Source: Adiantum capillus-veneris (lineage: Eukaryota > Streptophyta > Polypodiopsida > Polypodiales > Pteridaceae). Taken from it: a DNA stretch of 64,000 bases. The position numbers were made by a program, and so were the translations under genes. Location: the NCBI GenBank assembly GCA_014529385.2, contig CM043960.1, positions 78,283,910-78,347,909 of the forward strand. Reading direction: 5' to 3'. A model generated the notes under the pieces. The model was given only the letters and a program-made list of their open reading frames with translations, was not told the DNA's origin and searched no databases. Below are positions 35,942 to 45,429 of the stretch, piece after piece (the first letter of the stretch is position 1; each line of letters starts with the position of its first letter).

Positions 35942-36984
35942 CCTTGATACCACTGTAACAAACTTAGACACCCCAAGTCTAGAATCTGTTGCGACACGAG
36001 AGAGAATCACTTAAAATACTTCACAACTTTAAAATCACAGTTCAATTTGGTCGACACGGCTCGGCGTAGTTCCGTGCCCAGAGAGATTGAACCTAAAGAC
36101 TGGCGCCCCTTTTGGTATTTCTTTTATATTAATCTTTGAGCAAAGTACAACCCCGCAGGGTCCTCCGCTCTCAGACTCTGCGTCCAGATGCTCCGAAGAG
36201 CGAGGACAATAGGCTCTTTTATTCTTACAAGGGATGCCAAAAGTAGAGCCCCAAAATCAGTTAAACTCAAAAGCAAAAGTTCCAAAAGCTTCAAACTTAA
36301 AGCAAATAAGTTCCAAAAGCAACCAGTCCTAAAAAACTGGCAAAAAGCAGCCAGGCAAGTTACGGAATTTTGTACAGTTGCCACGTCAGCATGCCAACAC
36401 GAATTGTGGGCGTCCGTACAGTTGCCATGTCATCAGCCAGGCAACGCAATTTTCGGGCAGTCCGTGTAGGGTTAAGGAGGATGTGTTAGTGTGCCATTCA
36501 TGGCATAAGCATGCTTGGAGAGGTTAGTGTAGAGCTTGAGAGAGAAACTATTGCACAATACGATATAGAGTATAATTGCAAATGATAAAGCTTACAATGC
36601 CTCTATATAGGCTTATACAAATAGACAGCCTTTTGACACGAGCATAAGAGATGGTTGCCTATGCACAAATACAAGTGGTGGTGCTTTACACAAAGGTTGT
36701 AAGAGATTCTTCACATGGTTTGACACATGAGGTGGAAGAGGTTGTTCACACAAGAGATGCAACAAAACCTCGCATCCCACAATCCTCCCTTATGTGGGTT
36801 TTGGTTGCATATTACTCACACAATCCTCCCCTCAAAACACACTAGGGTGAGGCACACAATTCACAAGCCTCCCCTTGAACACAAAGTTACCTCCCCTAGA
36901 CATACAGGGTGTAGGTATAGAAAACATCAGGGTGTAGGCACACACAAGCCTTCCCTTTCACACATAGAGGGTAAGGTACAATTG

Positions 36985-37829
36985 AGAGAATGCTCACAGT
37001 ACATCATCATAAACCAAGTCAATATTGTTGTCGTTATCTTCGTCAGAATTTCCAGAGGTGGCAAGGTTGATTTTTGCGTTTGTTTGATCTTTGAAATGCT
37101 CTTTGTGATTGTTAACTTGTGAAGATTTATTGTTGAGTTTGCAATACTTTGTAGCATGGTTGTTTTTGCCACTGATTTGTCCTGCCACAATGTGTGCACT
37201 TTAAGTTGCTTTTGTGATTGCGGTTGGATGAGACCACATAAGCACCACTTGTCTGTTGTCAACTGCCTTTGAGTTTCTTTTCGTGCTCTTGAAGAGAGTT
37301 TATCATATCTTCAATTTTGGGGATTGGGTCTTTCTCTTTAAGTATTGTTACAATTTGCCCAAAATCTGCATCTGGTACTGCTTTGAGAAGCACAACAATT
37401 TGGTCTTTATTATCTACATGGCATTTTATATATGTCAACTGTGTGCAAATACTTTTAGGCCTATTGACTAGAGATGACACATCTTCTCCAGGCTCCATAA
37501 GCAATCCATAAAAGTTGAATTTTTAATGCAATTTTGGAATGCTTGGCAATAGCACCAAAATGCTGCTCTATAGTTATCCATGCATCATGTGCAATGGTGC
37601 AATTATCTAAATAATGCACAAAGTTGTCGTCAAGTGAAGTGAGTAAAATGCCAAGAGCTTGCTCGTCCTTAGTTGCAAATTGTGCTAAGCTTTGTTGTGT
37701 TTCGATTCTGTCATCATCACTTACTGGCTTAATGACATACCATAATTGCTTTCGCATTAAGTAGCCCTTGGTTTTTGCTTGCCACGTGTGGAAGCCATGG
37801 CCATTGATGTTTTTATCTCCCCCCATCAT
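36985..37829 (-). pseudogene. Copia-type gag of element H
   Basis: ATG at 37829 begins MMGGDKNINGHGFHTWQAKT, typical of copia gag (a Trp-centred N-terminus). It is followed by LWYVIKPVSDDD, ALGILLTSLDDNFVHYLDNC and AHDAWITIEQHFGA. A frameshift near 37500 leads to the second half of the UBN2-like domain (VSSLVNRPKSICTQLTYIKC, then PDADFGQIVTILKEKDPIPK). A damaged zinc knuckle (KCTHCG..., about 37190) is followed by an Asp/Asn-rich end near 37000. Gag would build the particle; without pol it would need enzymes from other elements. Confidence 0.75.
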
Positions 37830-38383
37830 GTTGCACCCTTAATTGTGCGTAGGTGTTGACATATGTACGACACATACATGCTCATTGTCAACCTTGGTGT
37901 ATTCAACACCTCGTCGACACATGTATTGCCTGCGTGTGAACCCTGTCCCAATGACATAGTGGTAGCTTCGCACGCTGCCATTGCTTTGAGTCACTAACTT
38001 TCCAATGACAAAATGGTAGGCATACATTTTGTCACTGTCTTATAGTACACATTGGGCCCAGTAACACTTTCGAGCATACCCAAACCGACAGTTTAAGAAT
38101 GCAGTTACACATGTACCCTTTAATAGAAGCAATTACTGTATCCTTGACAAACTGACAAGAAATACTCACTTCTATAGCACTAACCAAACTTTTGGACATT
38201 CCATAAGAGCAATTGCCAAACTGACAACCTGTACAGCTCTAACATTCATGTAACAGGTATTTCATTTGAGCTCACTTTAAATACCATGTACATCATTTCT
38301 TTCAGAAGCCATTGTCACACTGACAATCCATGTAGCTTTGAAACTCAAGGGGTCGAGGTAGGTTGCAAATCGAAGGCTTCAAG
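37830..38383 (-). other. Junction of the leader of H and the 3' end of gypsy element I
   Basis: No coding sequence was recognised. The right part should be the untranslated 3' end of element I, just beyond the end of its pol. The left part should be the leader of H. The exact border could not be found, and the expected 3' LTR of element I is absent, so I is truncated here. Confidence 0.45.
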
Positions 38384-39469
38384 CTAAAGTGATAACACAG
38401 CTGGTGACTCTACAAGTTCACCTTCTTCCATCCACTTAGCATCCATTGGTGGATAGTTTCTGAACTTTACCAAGTAACGCCTAGCAACCTTGCCTTTCAC
38501 TTTTCTTTCTTTATGTGCCAAAATCTGTTCCGGGACCAAGATCTCGTCAAGTTCCTCGACTTCCGGCTGATCTTTAGCTGGCATATCTTCTGGCACATCA
38601 CCCACATAGGGTCTGAGAAGACTCACATGAAACGCATTGTGAATCTTCCAACTGTCAGGCAATTTCAGCCTATATGCAACATCACTGATTATGTCGCACA
38701 CTTGAAAAGGCCCATAGTAATGCATGCTGAGCTTCGGAAACAGTCTTTCCTTGCCCTTCATCTTCTTTAACCTTGCCTTTTCAAAGCGTAGAACCACCCA
38801 ATCACCAAGTGAAAATATCACTTCATGACGGTGACGATAAGCTGCTTTCTTTTGCTTTGCCTGAGTCTTTTCTAAGGCCACTTTGACCTTCTTGTACATT
38901 TCATCCATGTCCCGAACATACTTATCTGCTTCAAATATCTTGTCCTTTGTATGCAGTATGGGAGGAACTTTCTTGCCACCTTCAACTATCTCAAAAGGTG
39001 CCTTGCCAGTTGATGAATGCACTGTATTATTGTATGCATACTCCACCAATGGCAAATACTGCTTCCACTTTCCTTTATGCTCTGACACGTAGCACTTTAG
39101 CAGATCTAGGACAATAGAATTTGCCTCTTCTGACTGCCCATCTGTTTGAGGATGAAATGACGAAGAGAATTTGAGCGTGGTGTCCATATTCTCAAACAAG
39201 CCTCTCCAGAACAAACTTGTCATGCGTGGATCACGGTCGCTAACAATCGACTGTGGCATGCCATGATACTTGAAAATATTGCTCATAAACAAGCGTGCCA
39301 TCTGATCTGGCTTTATCTTCTTTCTGACAGGAATAAAATGAGCTTGTTTGTTGAATCTGCAAATGATGGTCCAAATACCATCGTTTCCTGACTGCGTTCT
39401 CGGAAGATCAAAGATAAAATCCATAGCAATACTTTCCCATGGTTTATCTGGAATAGGTAGTGGTTGCAA
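38384..39469 (-). CDS. Gypsy integrase with chromodomain-like tail (element I), long open frame
   Basis: A continuous frame of 361 codons covers the integrase from the catalytic core to the C-terminus. The first Asp is in AMDFIFDLPRTQSGNDG, the second in SIVSDRDPRMTSLFW, and the Glu lies in the region TDGQSEEANSIVLDLLKCYV. The C-terminal region then reads KAPFEIVEGGKKVPPI, KKAAYRHRHEVIFSLGDWVV and [20 protein letters not shown]. The tail has EELDEILVPEQILAHKERKV, ARRYLVKFRNYPPMDAKWME. The first codon is an internal Met; the zinc domain is in another frame upstream. It is the best preserved integrase in the window, but it is part of a truncated element with a large internal deletion. Confidence 0.85.
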   Translation of the reverse strand: MQPLPIPDKPWESIAMDFIFDLPRTQSGNDGIWTIICRFNKQAHFIPVRKKIKPDQMARLFMSNIFKYHGMPQSIVSDRDPRMTSLFWRGLFENMDTTLKFSSSFHPQTDGQSEEANSIVLDLLKCYVSEHKGKWKQYLPLVEYAYNNTVHSSTGKAPFEIVEGGKKVPPILHTKDKIFEADKYVRDMDEMYKKVKVALEKTQAKQKKAAYRHRHEVIFSLGDWVVLRFEKARLKKMKGKERLFPKLSMHYYGPFQVCDIISDVAYRLKLPDSWKIHNAFHVSLLRPYVGDVPEDMPAKDQPEVEELDEILVPEQILAHKERKVKGKVARRYLVKFRNYPPMDAKWMEEGELVESPAVLSL

Positions 39470-39484
39470 TAACCCTGGTGCCTT

Positions 39485-40160
39485 TTACCTGTCAAACTTG
39501 ACCTTCTGGTAGATTAGGCATTCTCGCACAACGGCATCCACATCTCTTCTCAATGGAGGCCTGTAGAAGAATGTCTCAACCGCTTTAATTGTAGCATCGA
39601 TACCATGATGCCCTGCATACGGTGGGACATGACTCTCTTCCATAACTTTGTGTCGCAATGGCTTTGTGACACACAATCTGCCATGCATCATCATGAACCC
39701 ATCTTTGAGAAGATAGTGTTCATGACGTTGGCCATCCATTAGCTGCTCGAAGACCCTTGCAAAATCTTCATCATTTGCATACTGTTCCCTCATATCATTA
39801 AGTTCATGATGATAAGGAATTGACACAGTTGAAATTTGTGGCTTCCTTGACAAGGCATCAGCCACAATGTTCTTCTTGCCTTCCACATGCACAATCTGAA
39901 AATGGAACATTGACAAGATATTTGCCCATCTCATATGCTTCTCAGATAACTTTGCCTATGTCAAGAAGTATCGCAAGGTTTGATGGTCCGTTTGGACAAC
40001 AAAGTCTGCACCTAGCAGGTAGTGTTTCCAACTTAGGAGCACATGAATCACGGCCTGCAGTTCTTTTTCATAGACTTGCATAGTCTTTTCTGGCCCTTGC
40101 AAGATTCTACTCTCATAGGCTACTACCCTGCCATCTTGCATTAGCACTGTACCAATGCTA
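39485..40160 (-). pseudogene. RNase H and integrase zinc domain of element I
   Basis: The frame from 40145 encodes SGSSIGTVLMQDGRVVAYES, HYLLGADFVVQTDHQTLRYF (RNase H). After a stop and frameshift near 39955 it continues as VHVEGKKNIVADALSRKPQI, then PPYAGHHGIDATIKAVETFF and CLIYQKVKFDR (the H2C2 zinc domain with one Cys changed to Tyr: C-L-I-Y). It is preceded directly by gag sequence at about 40160. Protease and the whole RT are therefore deleted. Confidence 0.82.
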
Positions 40161-41051
40161 CTACCGCTTGTAGTCATCCAGATTCTTGCAAGTGGCAGCA
40201 TTAAGCTGGTGCCATTCTGTCATGACATCTGCTTCAAAGTCATCAGATAACCATGCCGTTGCAAAAATCTGCTTGAAGTAAATCCATGTGGACGGAGCTT
40301 GCCCTTGAAGCAATAAAGTTGTCCACCATTGTCCCGCATTCCCTGTCAAGAAAGTGGCTGTCTTGTGGACCTTTGAAGCCTCTATAAAGTTTCCCCCTGC
40401 ATAGGCCTTGTTAAACTGCTGGAGGAATGAGAGAGCCTTCTTCTTGTCATCAAACCCTGTAAAGGTCGTGAATGTCACACCTTTGCCACCTTCTTTGTAC
40501 GGAGTTGGCCTCTCCAGCGGCGTTAAGTTGTCATATGGAAGTGACTGAAACATGGGAACACTGTTAGGGTTCATTTGTGTTCCCTGACCGCAATTAAGTT
40601 GACCTGGAAATGCCTTATTTGGCTGCTGATTTGTAATTCCAGCCATACCAAAATTTGCCGGTGGCATCCCAAATTGGCCCTGAATGCTTTGAAACCCTGG
40701 TAGCATGCCCGTGACACCATACATGTGGTTAGGCATCATTGTTTGAGCACCCCCGAACACTGTTCCTGGCGTGTAAAACCAATTTCCAGGTGCATGACCA
40801 GCCATGCTCTGGAATATCGATCCACCTCCAAAATAGCCAGGGTGTACTGAAGGTGGTGGGAAGACTTGTTGCATAGCTAAAAACCTCCGGTTCTGCATTA
40901 CTTGTGTGAACATAGCCACAACAGTAGCCAACTGGGTCTTGAATATATCATCATCCGTCTGTGGTGGTCTTGAAGACTCACCCACTTCATGTGTCTGTTG
41001 ACCCTGTGAAGAGGAAACCTCTTCAGTCACATCATACGGTCTGTCAGCCAT
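40161..41051 (-). CDS. Gag of element I (family C), C-terminally truncated
   Basis: The likely start is ATG at 41051 (MADRPYDVTEEVSSSQGQQT). A Met/Pro/Gly/Gln-rich region of about 170 residues is followed by the Retrotrans_gag domain (KALSFLQQFNKAYAGGNFIE, GNAGQWWTTLLLQGQAPSTW, DVMTEWHQLNAATCKNLDDY). The frame ends just after this point, where a deletion joins it to RNase H sequence. The zinc knuckle is missing. The frame is open from start to stop, so a truncated Gag could in principle be made, but it would lack RNA-binding function. It is homologous to the gag at 31448-32550. Confidence 0.8.
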   Translation of the reverse strand: MADRPYDVTEEVSSSQGQQTHEVGESSRPPQTDDDIFKTQLATVVAMFTQVMQNRRFLAMQQVFPPPSVHPGYFGGGSIFQSMAGHAPGNWFYTPGTVFGGAQTMMPNHMYGVTGMLPGFQSIQGQFGMPPANFGMAGITNQQPNKAFPGQLNCGQGTQMNPNSVPMFQSLPYDNLTPLERPTPYKEGGKGVTFTTFTGFDDKKKALSFLQQFNKAYAGGNFIEASKVHKTATFLTGNAGQWWTTLLLQGQAPSTWIYFKQIFATAWLSDDFEADVMTEWHQLNAATCKNLDDYKR

Positions 41052-41140
41052 AATTGCAATTCCCTGTGTCTGGTCTATGATCCCCTGTGTCTTCAAGCCC
41101 AACCTGACCAAGGCTCACTTCTATGGGAAAAAGTGATTTA

Positions 41141-41158
41141 ATCCCGACGATGGAACCA
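41141..41158 (-). other. Primer-binding site of element I
   Basis: Window bases ATCCCGACGATGGAACCA abut the LTR. In element sense the site starts TGGTTCCATCGTCGGGAT. It matches the site beside the LTR at 32636 and differs from the initiator tRNA-Met site of family A and of both copia elements. The primer tRNA was not identified. Confidence 0.65.
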
Positions 41159-42616
41159 TGAAACCGGCCTGTACTTTCAAAAAGGGCGGTAGACCTTAGA
41201 CTTAAACCTTATTTGCTTTCACCCATTTAATTTGTCGCCCACTTTACCTGTTCTTTCAAGACACAACAAAGGGGAAAGGGATACAGGTTACTAGATTGCA
41301 CCTGTATGAGAAGACCGACACCAGATTGGCCCCTAACTTAGGCGCCCCTTTCGGTATTTCTTTATTGTTTAAAAGAGGGAATAAATGCTGTGGTTCCCTA
41401 CAAGCTGCCCCGCACAAGCTTGGCTGAATTTCAACTGTTCCGGCCCGATTTCGGCAGCATAACTGGACTAGGACCCTTCACAGTCAGTATTCCCACGCAT
41501 TGAATGACTGTCCCGAGGCATACGAGCACTTTGCTAAACCTGGCGAGAATCTGCAGCACGCTGAATTCTCTGTTTTCAGCCCCGAAAATGCGCTGGATCA
41601 CCTGTACAGCGGTCCCCTCGCGTCCCCGAACCTCTTGGGGGTATTAGGGTTCGTTTAGGGCCAAAACCCTAAACCTGCAAAAATACACAGCAGGCTGTAA
41701 TTTACTGTTTTGGGCTCCGTTTCGCGTGCCGATCGCATCCGTAGCAAGCCGTCGAGCTCCCGCACCTGTAGGGCTACTTGCCCTTTGAATCGGACGAGAT
41801 TTCTGACGTGAAACCTCTCCGAATTCACCTGTACCTGTGGGGGATTAGCCGCTAGCTAATCCAGTATCTGTGCAAGAGGCTCTTGCCTTGGCAACCGTGC
41901 ATGAACCCACACAACTGTACATTGGTCAATTGAAAAGCCCACTAGAGGGGCATAACATACTGCCATAGAGGAGAGAGAGGGTAGTGCGTAACGTGCAGGG
42001 CATCACGCCTGGCACCGCACTGCACATAGGAGGGAAAGGAAGCACTCCATAGCTCTTAACCTGTGACAGGAACTTGCAAAATGAGCCTCCCAACTATAAA
42101 TTCAGCGCCACTTCTTGTTGCATGAGGAAAGTGCACAGAAATGTGCCACTTGGCGCATTTACAAGCTATTTCCCGTTTCGGGGTTGCCGCCTAAAGATCT
42201 CCCGACCGGTTGCCCGGTTGACTTCACTGCAAAGTAATAAAATGTTCCCCTTGTCATTCCGGAGGTAATGACGCGAACACATTTTCAGGTCTCAAAATAG
42301 CAGTTCCCTAAATTTTAGGAGATGCTGCCATTGATCCCCTTTGTACACTGCAGCCACACCCAGAATTGAAATGTAGCCTCTGTAGCAAAGGATTCCACTT
42401 TGGCTAGTCAATGACCCCACTTTGGCTAACTATAGTCCTTGTCCAACCTTAGTGCTCTCTTGCCCTCAGGCCTAGACTTCCTCTGGACAGTTCCACACTA
42501 GCTATGCAATGCAGGGCAGTTAGATTTCCCGAGGGGTGTTTCCAAAAAGTGAAAGTAAATAAATAATAAGAAAGAAATCAACAAAAAGGATAGATAGTAG
42601 TCACACGCTGGTGACA
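41159..42616 (-). mobile_element. 5' LTR of element I, gypsy family C (1458 bp)
   Basis: The LTR begins TGAAACCGGCCTGTACTTTC and ends CACGCTGGTGACA, with the family block at 41341-41365. It shares long phrases with the solo LTRs 9718-11402 and 21307-22783 (CAGCGTGCTG/CAGCACGCTGAATTCTC, AATGACGCGAACACATTTTC). Its outer edge at 42616 meets copia H sequence. No 3' LTR copy is present. Confidence 0.9.
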
Positions 42617-43203
42617 GCTGTACTGAGGTCAAGCCTTGATATTGCAAATTGAGAGCTTACCGTAGGAGACAGCTGGAAAGGGTGCTATTCTCACTTGACC
42701 TTTTTAAATGAAGTTCAATCAACCATGCTTTGTCCACTTTCGAAAATGGCTTCGAAAAAGTTGTGGCCTCAAGAGGAAGCTCCCACCAAATTAGTCTTTA
42801 TAGCCACACACACACAAGTGAGCACAATTTTAATATTTTGCAATTAAGAACTTGAGGGCTTAAAATTATGCACAATGAGCATGCAGAGTTGAGTAATGAA
42901 AGTGAGCTCTCAAATTTGCAATAGAACCAAGTTAAAAGGTACACAAATTATTAAAAATAATATAATTAGTGATACTAATGACATGCGAAGTAGTGGCACT
43001 GACAGTACATATCCCATTACTAAAGGACTTGAAAAGAGAAAGGTTAACGATGTAATTGACACGATGATATGATTAATATGCAATGCAAAGGGGTATTGAA
43101 TTAGCAATTACAATGGCTAAGGGAAAGAGGGCCACCACAATTGAGCATAGTGAGGATGCTTAGGATCTAAAATAGATTATCTAGTAATAGCTCTGATACC
43201 AGT
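42617..43203 (-). other. Leader of copia element H up to its primer-binding site
   Basis: This is AT-rich, non-coding sequence between the inserted gypsy LTR and the right LTR of H. It ends with the primer site complement GCTCTGATACCA (43190-43201). No reading frame of note. Confidence 0.6.
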
Positions 43204-43627
43204 TGTAGGGTTAAGGAGGATGTGTTAGTGTGCCATTCATGGCATAAGCATGCTTGGAGAGGTTCGTGTAGAGCGTGAGAGAGAAACTATTGCACAATAC
43301 AATATAGAGTATAATTGCAAATGATAAAGCTTACAATTATTCAACAGAATGTGCCTCTATATAGGCTTATACAAATAGATAGCCTTTTGACACATGAGCA
43401 CAAGAGGTGGCTGCCTATGCACAAATACAAGTGGTGGTGCTTTACACAAAGGTTGTAAGAGATTCTTCACATGGCTTGACACATGAGGTGGAAGGGGTTG
43501 TTCACACAAGAGATGCAACAAAACTTCGCATCCCAACAGTCCATACAATTTGCCACGTCATCAGTCTGCCGCTGTGTGTGTGTGTGTGTGTGTCCTGGTA
43601 GTATTGCCACGTCATCAATTTGTGACA

Positions 43628-44052
43628 TAGCACTCATTTGTTGGGGGTGCGCCTGTTTGCTTTGGAGATTTGGAGTTTGATGTTTGAGATCCTTTGGTGG
43701 AGTTCTTGGCTGCTTTTCTCTTCCACTCCTTATGATCTTTTGATATAGGGCTGCTTTTTGGTGGGGGTGGGCTTGTTGGCTTTGGAGATTTGGAGTTTGA
43801 TGTTGGAGATCCTTTGGTGGGCCGCTTGTGATTGCCAACACTATGAGTGGCCTACTTCTGCTACAACTCTCTTCCAGTCTTCCCGTGCTCCCCCCTCTCT
43901 AGCTCTCCTTGGTTTTATTCCTTGTATGACTGTGGCTTTTTCCCTTTGCTTTTGTAATCTTGTTATATCCTAGGGGGGCCTTTTACTACCAGCATGTTTA
44001 TTTGTGATGCCTACGGGCTCTTGTAATAAATACTAAGGGTTCAAGCCCTACT

Positions 44053-44090
<38 letters not shown>
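43628..44090 (+). repeat. Dispersed repeat R, copy ending in (GA)n next to RRP36 exon 5
   Basis: It is collinear with 59430-59740: GGGGTG(C/T)GCCTGTT, CTTTGGTGG...TTTTGGCTGC, GTGCCAACACTATG(A/G)GTG, TTTTATTCCTTGTAT, TTGTAATC...GCTATATCC, GTGATGCCT and TACTTGAGAGAG in the same order. This copy has an internal 120-base tandem duplication (around 43659 and 43779). It ends in GGGTTCAAGCCC and a (GA)n array (44054-44090), 16 bases before the exon 5 acceptor. The class is unknown; the terminal simple repeat fits the 3' end of a non-LTR element. Confidence 0.6.
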
Positions 44091-44094
<4 letters not shown>

Positions 44095-44106
44095 GTGTCT
44101 TTGTAG

Positions 44107-44379
44107 GTTTAAGACTTCTTATAAATTTCTTTATGATGAAGAACTTCCAGCCGAGAAAAAGGTAATCTTTCAAGGAGTTCTGATCTCAAATTTGGCACAT
44201 CATTGCATTTTTTTTGAAGTTTTTGGTTGGTTACTTAACATATGCTTTGCATTTATCTTGATTCAGTCTGACAATATATCTCATTCACTTTTTAATGCTA
44301 GCAGCGGCAACAAGAGCTTTTACGAAAAGAAAAGTCTAGTGAAGCTATCACAAACATTCAAAAGCACATAAACTGGATT
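44107..44379 (+). CDS. RRP36: RRP36 homologue, exons 5-6
   Basis: Exon 5 (44107-44161) completes the lysine codon split after exon 4 and encodes FKTSYKFLYDEELPAEKK, the most recognisable block of the RRP36 family. Exon 6 (44305-44379, or from 44302) encodes RQQELLRKEKSSEAITNIQK then HINWI, matching the helical segment that follows in the family. Donors are GTAATC (44162) and GTGAGT (44380); acceptors end TTTGTAG and GCTAGCAG. The exon 6 acceptor is a NAGNAG tandem, so an extra glutamine could be included. With exons 1-4 this gives 146 codons. The family's C-terminal portion, a basic Lys-rich region of roughly 90 residues, is not in the window. Confidence 0.88.
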
Positions 44380-45429
44380 GTGAGTATTACCTTCTGATTC
44401 ATCTTTGCGTTGTCGCAAAGTATGATTTTTGCACCATTAAGTAGCTTTTGTCTCCATGGCTTATGAAATGCTGAGTTTGATGTCAGTCCAACCTCCCACC
44501 CCCATCCAGCCCGACACACACAAAAAAAGAAGAAAGAAAAAGATATCTTTCCCTTTTCGTCCCCTTGTCACGCTTTATCATGCCTTTGCTACCATTCAGA
44601 GTGCAGGGTGTTTGCACCACCTCCTCTACCATCACTGCGTCTCAGCCTACCCTTAGCTTTGTTCTACGGAGATACCATTAGCTATGTTCTATGAAGAACT
44701 TAAACATCCACATAATTCATCCGCCTGCGTACATTTAGAGATCTTTCTGTCCATTATTACAAACTCCAAGAATTTCTCTCCATTTTTGGAGTGGCTAGTT
44801 GAAGGCCTTAAACCCTACATAGCTTATTAGACAAGAGCCATTGATCAAGAGAAAAGGGGAGAGCACCAGCAGGAGCAGTTTGGGGAGTGTATAGAGGTGT
44901 GGAAGCAGCCAGCCAAACATGCCTTTTAATTCAAAGGCTGCGTTCTTTTTAGATTCTCTCGCCTTTGCTTCCTTATAAGCCACTTTTTCAAAGCCCTTAC
45001 TAGCCCCCATTCTCACGCTCAAAAGTATCCCACTTTAAACCCCTTCAAATTGGAGCTCTTTCTTACTTCACGTCGACCTCGAGACGGCTTTCCCTTATTC
45101 AAACGCCAGCAACAAGCTTACTTGAGACAACTATGCTTATTGGAAATCGATTATGCGGTTGTGGGACATTGTTGCCTGCTTGGAAACAAGACCTGTGTGG
45201 CCCCGACAACAATAGGTCGACTTGACTTCAAGATGACGAGTCTCTTCAAATTGGGATGCGAGTAATGCGAAGCCCATGTTAGCCATTGTTCAGGCCCTCA
45301 AAAAGGAAATCTCTCCCGAGTCTCGTTGTACAGACTTTGCAAATTGCTAGTGAAATATGGTCAAAGCTTGGAGATATGTTTGATTAAAACTCTAGGATGC
45401 GAGCAATCACCCTTCTTAGGTAGTTATTT
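44380..45429 (+). other. Start of RRP36 intron 6; no gene seen
   Basis: The sequence follows the exon 6 donor. It contains an A-rich stretch near 44520-44545 and short frames without family motifs. The interval ends at the target duplication TATTT (45425-45429) of the next gypsy element. I searched the remaining + strand by eye for the missing RRP36 C-terminus and did not find it. Confidence 0.5.

Larger units (their letters stand above)
36465..43538 (-). mobile_element. Gag-only Ty1/copia element H with an inserted gypsy element
   Basis: Matching LTRs of 317 bp (36465-36781) and 335 bp (43204-43538) begin TGTAGGGTTAAGGAGG and end ...GCATCCCA(A)CA. They are flanked by GTCCG and GTCCA, a near-perfect 5-bp duplication. 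Window bases 43190-43201 read GCTCTGATACCA, the complement of the initiator tRNA-Met primer site. A polypurine complement (ATCCTCCC) follows the left LTR. The only copia protein seen is gag (36985-37829); no protease, integrase or RT was found. Gypsy element I lies within it, up to 42616. Confidence 0.82.
35954..43627 (-). mobile_element. 5' LTR of family A element G, split by copia element H
   Basis: The LTR begins TGTAACAAACTTAGACACCCC next to a primer-site remnant (CTTGATACCA) and carries the family block at about 36099-36125. It is interrupted at 36464, resumes at 43539 (GTCCATACAATTTGCCACG) and ends TCAATTTGTGACA at 43627. The joined LTR is about 600 bases. It may be the partner of the 3' LTR at 12023-12608, which would make one old insertion of which everything between is later nesting, but no matching target duplication was found. 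Confidence 0.75.

Noticed and set aside
44795-45022. 75-codon minus-strand frame with a hydrophobic segment
   Set aside because: One hydrophobic stretch (LPKLLLLVLSPFLLI) is suggestive, but there is no supporting motif or context. It lies in an RRP36 intron on the opposite strand.
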